64,000 nt of DNA from Lutimaribacter salitolerans (GTDB taxonomy: Bacteria > Pseudomonadota > Alphaproteobacteria > Rhodobacterales > Rhodobacteraceae): positions 33,116-97,115 of the forward strand of contig NZ_JBHUDD010000058.1 of assembly GCF_042677865.1 (NCBI RefSeq), given 5' to 3'. Numbering within the stretch: position 1 is the first letter of the stretch; the number at the start of each line of letters is the position of its first letter. A model generated the notes under the pieces. The model was given only the letters and a program-made list of their open reading frames with translations, did not search any database and had not been told where the DNA came from. Shown here piece by piece: positions 60,668-64,000 of this stretch. Both the position numbers and the translations under genes were made by a program.

Positions 60668-62404
60668 ATGTCTGAAGACGTCGCACCGGCCATGGCCGCG
60701 GCAGCCGCACCGCCCATGACGCTGCAACAGGCGATCGACCATCTGGTCGCGAATGAGCCTGCGTTTGCACTGACGGAAATCACCTTGAACGGGGTTCGCT
60801 ACAAGGCGTTTCGCAACTGCCCCGATACCGTGGCTGCGCTGCTGTCGCAGTCGCGCGGCGCACAGGATAACGGGGCTGCGGATTATCTGGTCTATGGTGT
60901 CGAACGCTGGACCTTCGATGCCTTCACCGACGAGGTGGACCGGGTGGCCGAGGCCCTGCAAAGCCAGTGTGGCCTGGCCCCGGGCGACCGCGTGGCCATC
61001 GCGATGCGCAACTACCCCGAGATGCTGGTGCTGACGCTTGCGGCCGCTTCGATCGGGGCTGTGGTGGTGTTCATGAACGCATGGTGGACCGCGACTGAAC
61101 TGGACTATGCCCTGCACGACAGCGGACCCGCCGTGGTTTTTGCGGATGGTCCGCGACGGGCCGCGATCGCCTCGTTGCCGCAGCATGCCAGGCGGACGCT
61201 TGTCGGGGTGCGCGACGGCGAGGAAGGTGCCGCTATGACCTATTCCGACCTGCGCGATCAGGGGCGTGCCGGGGGGCTGCGCGCGGTCACGCTGGGGCCT
61301 GATGACGATTTCGCGATCATGTATTCCTCGGGCACGACCGGATCGCCCAAGGGCGTGGTGCAGACCCATCGCGCCGCGATTTCGGCAGTATACAGCTGGC
61401 TGATGCAGGCCGCTCTGGCCCCCTTGGTCGCGCCGCCGGGGCCGGATGACCCGCCCGTCCTGCGCCCCTCGGCACTGGTGACGACGCCGCTGTTTCATGT
61501 CACGGCCCTGTATCCGCTGTTCCTGCTCAGCCTGCCTGCCGGGGCCAAGATCATACTGATGCACAAGTGGGACGCAAACGACGCGATCCGAGTCATCAAG
61601 CAGGAACAGGTCACGCGGTTTCTGGGCGTGCCCACCCAGTCGGCAGACCTGCTGGAGGCTTTGGAAACCAGCGGGCAGGACCTGCCATCGCTGCGCTTTA
61701 TGGGGGCGGGCGGTGCAAAACGCCCGGCGGCGCAGGTGGCCTCGCTTGCTGCGCGCTTTCCACGGGCCGTCGTCGCCACGGGCTGGGGCATGACCGAGAC
61801 CTGCGCGCTGGGAATCGGCATGGGCGGTGAGGATTACATCCTGCGCCCCGATGCCGCCGGTCGCCTGCACCCCCCGGTGCAGGAATTGCGCATCACCGAT
61901 GACGACGGAAACGAGGTGCCAACGGGCGAGATCGGCGAGATCACGGTCAAGAGCCCGGCAGTCATGCGTTGCTATCTGAACCAGCCCGACGCCACTGCCG
62001 AAACGCTGCGCGACGGCTGGCTGCTGACCGGTGATCTGGGCTGCATCGACGCCGAAGGGTTCGTGACCATTCTGGACCGCAAGAAGAACATCATCATCCG
62101 GGGGGGCGAAAACATCGCCTGTCTGGATGTCGAGGGCGCGCTGCACCGGCATCCCGACGTGATCGAGGCCTGCGCCTTTGCCGTGCCCGATGACCGGCTG
62201 GGCGAGGTGGTCGGGGCGGCCCTGCATCTGCGGGCAGGCGCGCATCTGACGGCGTCGCAGATTGCAGAGTTCCTGCAAGGCACCGTCGCGCATTACAAAA
62301 TCCCGGAAAAGATCTGGTGCCAGCACGATGCCCTGCCGCGCGCCAGCACCGAAAAGACCGACCGTCGTGCGATCCGTGCCAGGTGCCTTGGGCTGAACAC
62401 CTGA
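60668..62404 (+). CDS. Class I acyl-CoA/carboxylate-CoA ligase (AMP-binding)
   Basis: 578 residues. The adenylation motifs are complete: MYSSGTTGSPKGVVQTHR, TPLFHVTALYPLF, GWGMTETCALG, TGDLGCIDAEGFVTILDRKK and IIRGGENIACLDVE. The usual C-terminal GK lysine occurs as STEKTDRRAIR, with the Gly changed to Glu but Lys kept. It activates a carboxylic acid with ATP and CoA in the cytoplasm. The start MSEDVAP is 5 bases after GGGGAGGAA. It is followed 48 bp later by an enoyl-CoA hydratase, and the TRAP importer is divergent, so uptake and activation of one acid is likely. Confidence 0.92.
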   Translation: MSEDVAPAMAAAAAPPMTLQQAIDHLVANEPAFALTEITLNGVRYKAFRNCPDTVAALLSQSRGAQDNGAADYLVYGVERWTFDAFTDEVDRVAEALQSQCGLAPGDRVAIAMRNYPEMLVLTLAAASIGAVVVFMNAWWTATELDYALHDSGPAVVFADGPRRAAIASLPQHARRTLVGVRDGEEGAAMTYSDLRDQGRAGGLRAVTLGPDDDFAIMYSSGTTGSPKGVVQTHRAAISAVYSWLMQAALAPLVAPPGPDDPPVLRPSALVTTPLFHVTALYPLFLLSLPAGAKIILMHKWDANDAIRVIKQEQVTRFLGVPTQSADLLEALETSGQDLPSLRFMGAGGAKRPAAQVASLAARFPRAVVATGWGMTETCALGIGMGGEDYILRPDAAGRLHPPVQELRITDDDGNEVPTGEIGEITVKSPAVMRCYLNQPDATAETLRDGWLLTGDLGCIDAEGFVTILDRKKNIIIRGGENIACLDVEGALHRHPDVIEACAFAVPDDRLGEVVGAALHLRAGAHLTASQIAEFLQGTVAHYKIPEKIWCQHDALPRASTEKTDRRAIRARCLGLNT

Positions 62405-62452
62405 CCCGCAAGCAACCGGCATGCAATGCACATCCCAGGAAAGGACCCGCGA

Positions 62453-63232
62453 ATGAGCTATGATTTCATCACCACCGAACGGCGCGATCACATTCTGATC
62501 GTGACCCTGAACCGCCCCGACGTCTACAACGCGGTCCATGCCGACATGCATTACGAACTGGCCGCCTGCTGGGATGCCTTTGCCGCCGATGACGACCTGT
62601 GGGTCGCGGTTTTGACCGGGGCCGGGGACAAGGCGTTCTGTGCCGGCAACGATCTGAAGGCCACCGCGACGGGCGGAACCGCCCGTGGCATGCCTGAAAC
62701 GGGATTTTCGGGCCTGTCGTCACGGTTTGATCTGGAAAAACCGATCATCGCGGCGGTCAACGGTTTCGCCATGGGCGGCGGGTTTGAAACCGCGCTTTCG
62801 TGCGACATCATCATCGCATCCGAGCGGGCAAAGTTTGCGCTGCCCGAGGTCAAGGTCGGCTTTTTCGCCTCGGCCTCGGGCGTGCAGCGGCTGTCACGCT
62901 ACATCGGGCGGCTGGCGGCGCAGGAGCTGATGCTGACTGGTCGCACGATCGAGGCGGCCGAGGCCTTGCGGCTGGGCTGCTGCAACGAGGTGGTGCCGCA
63001 CGATCAGGTATTGTCCCGCGCGCTGGAACTGGCGGACCACATCTGCACCGTGTCACCATCGTCGGTAAAGGCCACCAAGCGGATCCTGAACAGCATGGCT
63101 GTTGCCGAGGGCCTGCCCGAAAGCCTGACCTATTCGCGCGAGGTGCAGCGCGATCTGGCCAAGACCGAGGATTTCGCCGAAGGGGTCAGGGCCTTTGTCG
63201 AAAAGCGCCCCGCCAATTGGGTCAACCGATAG
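62453..63232 (+). CDS. Enoyl-CoA hydratase/isomerase family protein (carnitinyl-CoA dehydratase-like)
   Basis: 259 residues, standard crotonase length. Visible are ILIVTLNRPDVYNAVHADM, FCAGNDLKATATGG (CoA binding), AAVNGFAMGGGFETALSCDI (oxyanion hole) and FALPEVKVGFFASASGVQRL (catalytic Glu region). The C-terminal VEKRPANW is common in CaiD/crotonase relatives. It acts on the CoA ester made by the ligase encoded upstream. It follows the ligase stop by 48 bp and shares its transcript. Confidence 0.93.
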   Translation: MSYDFITTERRDHILIVTLNRPDVYNAVHADMHYELAACWDAFAADDDLWVAVLTGAGDKAFCAGNDLKATATGGTARGMPETGFSGLSSRFDLEKPIIAAVNGFAMGGGFETALSCDIIIASERAKFALPEVKVGFFASASGVQRLSRYIGRLAAQELMLTGRTIEAAEALRLGCCNEVVPHDQVLSRALELADHICTVSPSSVKATKRILNSMAVAEGLPESLTYSREVQRDLAKTEDFAEGVRAFVEKRPANWVNR

Positions 63233-63326
63233 GGCGACCGCATCAAGCTAGTGGCAGCCGGTGTGACCCTGCGAGGTTCAGCGTGATACATTTTCGCCTT
63301 GGCGAAACCGACTGTGCTTTCCCTGG

Positions 63327-63950
63327 TCAGGCCGGCTGCTGCTCCAGATCGACCTTGACGCTTTGCGTGTTGCCATCCTTGGACTCGCCGAAATAGATCG
63401 TCTGGTGCGGAAAAGGGATTTCGATGTTGCGGTCATCGAACACCCTCTTGAGCACGCCGTTGTAGGCCCGCCCGATCCCCCATTGGCGTCCGGGCACACA
63501 TTTGATCCGGGCGCGCAGAATCACGGCGCTGTCGCCGAAACTGTTCAAGCCGAACCATTCCAGATCGTCCAGAATGCCGCTCTCCTGATCCGGGTCACCC
63601 TTCAACTCGGCAAAGGCGTCCAGCATGGCCTGCTTCGCCTCGTCCACGTTCTCGCGATAGGCCACGCCCATGTCGCAGACGAAATAGCCGTAATCCTTGA
63701 CGTAGTTCGACACCATGTCGACCGACGAGAAGGGAATGATGTGATACACACCCTGAACATCGCGCAGGCTGGCGGACCTGATCGTCAGCCGTTCGACCGT
63801 GCCGGTCACCCCGCCAACGGTCACAACGTCGCCCACGTTCATCGCATTTTCCAACTGGATGAAGATGCCGGTGATGATGTCCTGCACCATCTTCTGCGCG
63901 CCGAAACCGATGGCAAGGCCCAGAACACCGGCAGAGGTGTCAATCTGCAT
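63327..63950 (-). pseudogene. MscS-type mechanosensitive channel, 5' end removed by an insertion sequence
   Basis: 207 residues remain. They comprise the end of the pore helix (VLGLAIGFGAQKMVQDIITG) and the complete beta and cytoplasmic vestibule domains (FIQLENAMNVGDVVTVGGVTG, HIIPFSSVDMVSNYVKDYG, AILRARIKCVPGRQWGIGRA). The N-terminal membrane helices are absent: TGA lies directly before the first ATG and the DNA beyond 63950 is of IS-end type. The protein would normally open under membrane tension; without its helices it cannot form a channel. The short gap 63233-63326 after the hydratase gene holds nothing notable. Confidence 0.85.
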
Positions 63951-64000
63951 TCAAAACTGACCCATCGTGATCATTTAAAAATGACCCACCCGGGGGGTAG
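63951..64000. mobile_element. Probable terminus of an IS21-type insertion sequence
   Basis: The last 50 bases have two copies of a 12-base word, AAAACTGACCCA (63953-63964) and AAAAATGACCCA (63977-63988), 24 bp apart, in unusually AT-rich DNA. Multiple repeats of TGACCCA flanked by an A-run are typical of the ends of IS21-family elements, where the transposase binds. The element continues outside the window, so its genes cannot be seen. Confidence 0.6.

Noticed and set aside
60596..62551. 651-residue open frame antisense to the CoA ligase
   Set aside because: The plus strand carries all adenylation motifs; the minus frame has none.

Overview
This 64 kb window is GC-rich chromosomal DNA from an alphaproteobacterium, most likely a Rhodobacteraceae/Roseobacter-group member. 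The support is gene content and order: a TIGR02300 'FYDLN' acidic protein next to tRNA-Ala, a DUF2125 protein, pmbA-CysQ-waaA-lpxK, xth followed by thioredoxin/TPR-LON domain-Trm112, many ABC and TRAP uptake systems, and Roseobacter-type dispersed repeats. This assignment is inference from gene families; no rRNA is present.

Layout. 0-17.4 kb is mostly housekeeping: a flavoprotein, an HNH nuclease, an SDR/enoyl-CoA hydratase pair, DUF2125, pmbA, a CysQ-like phosphatase, Kdo transferase and lpxK (lipid A core), a GntR regulator, a metallopeptidase, TIGR02300, tRNA-Ala(GGC), a coupled AdoMet decarboxylase/PACE exporter pair, a LuxR regulator fused to a degenerate alpha/beta hydrolase, exonuclease III, and the thioredoxin-LON-Trm112 group. 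17.4-23.2 kb is one minus-strand operon: LacI regulator, solute-binding protein, two permeases, ATPase and a cAMP-type phosphodiesterase, with a perfect palindromic operator in front of lacI. 23.2-31.8 kb is accessory: a frameshifted methionine aminopeptidase divergent from a ParD-like antitoxin with a palindromic promoter, an SH3/DUF3828 protein, a cofactor-less molybdopterin-fold periplasmic protein coupled to a histidine kinase, a frameshifted response regulator, a polytopic membrane protein, a frameshifted VWA protein and a small secreted repeat protein. 32-35.2 kb is a tightly overlapping three-gene sulfotransferase operon.

35.4-45.2 kb is a long minus-strand operon: M20 peptidase, peptide-type ABC transporter (its binding protein has an in-frame amber codon), aldehyde dehydrogenase, a YcaQ-like DNA crosslink glycosylase and an SDR. 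45.2-50.8 kb holds a PAS-LuxR regulator and a branched-chain-amino-acid-type (Liv) ABC transporter, followed by an MFS permease and asd with a clear terminator. 53.2-57 kb has DUF1801, BrkB/YihY, a graveyard of LysR, binding-protein and ABC ATPase fragments, and a luciferase-like monooxygenase. 57-63.2 kb is a TAXI-TRAP transporter divergent from an acyl-CoA synthetase and an enoyl-CoA hydratase, with repeated operator-like motifs between them. The window ends in an mscS gene cut off by what looks like the end of an IS21-type element.

The most striking features are the number of damaged genes (three single-base deletions between 23.9 and 29.9 kb, one amber codon, one decayed ABC locus, one IS-truncated gene) and several unusual combinations: a ParD-like regulator beside MetAP, a kinase coupled to a cysteine-free Moco-fold protein, a LuxR pseudo-hydrolase, and a crosslink glycosylase coupled to an aldehyde dehydrogenase. 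No CRISPR array or intact prophage was seen.
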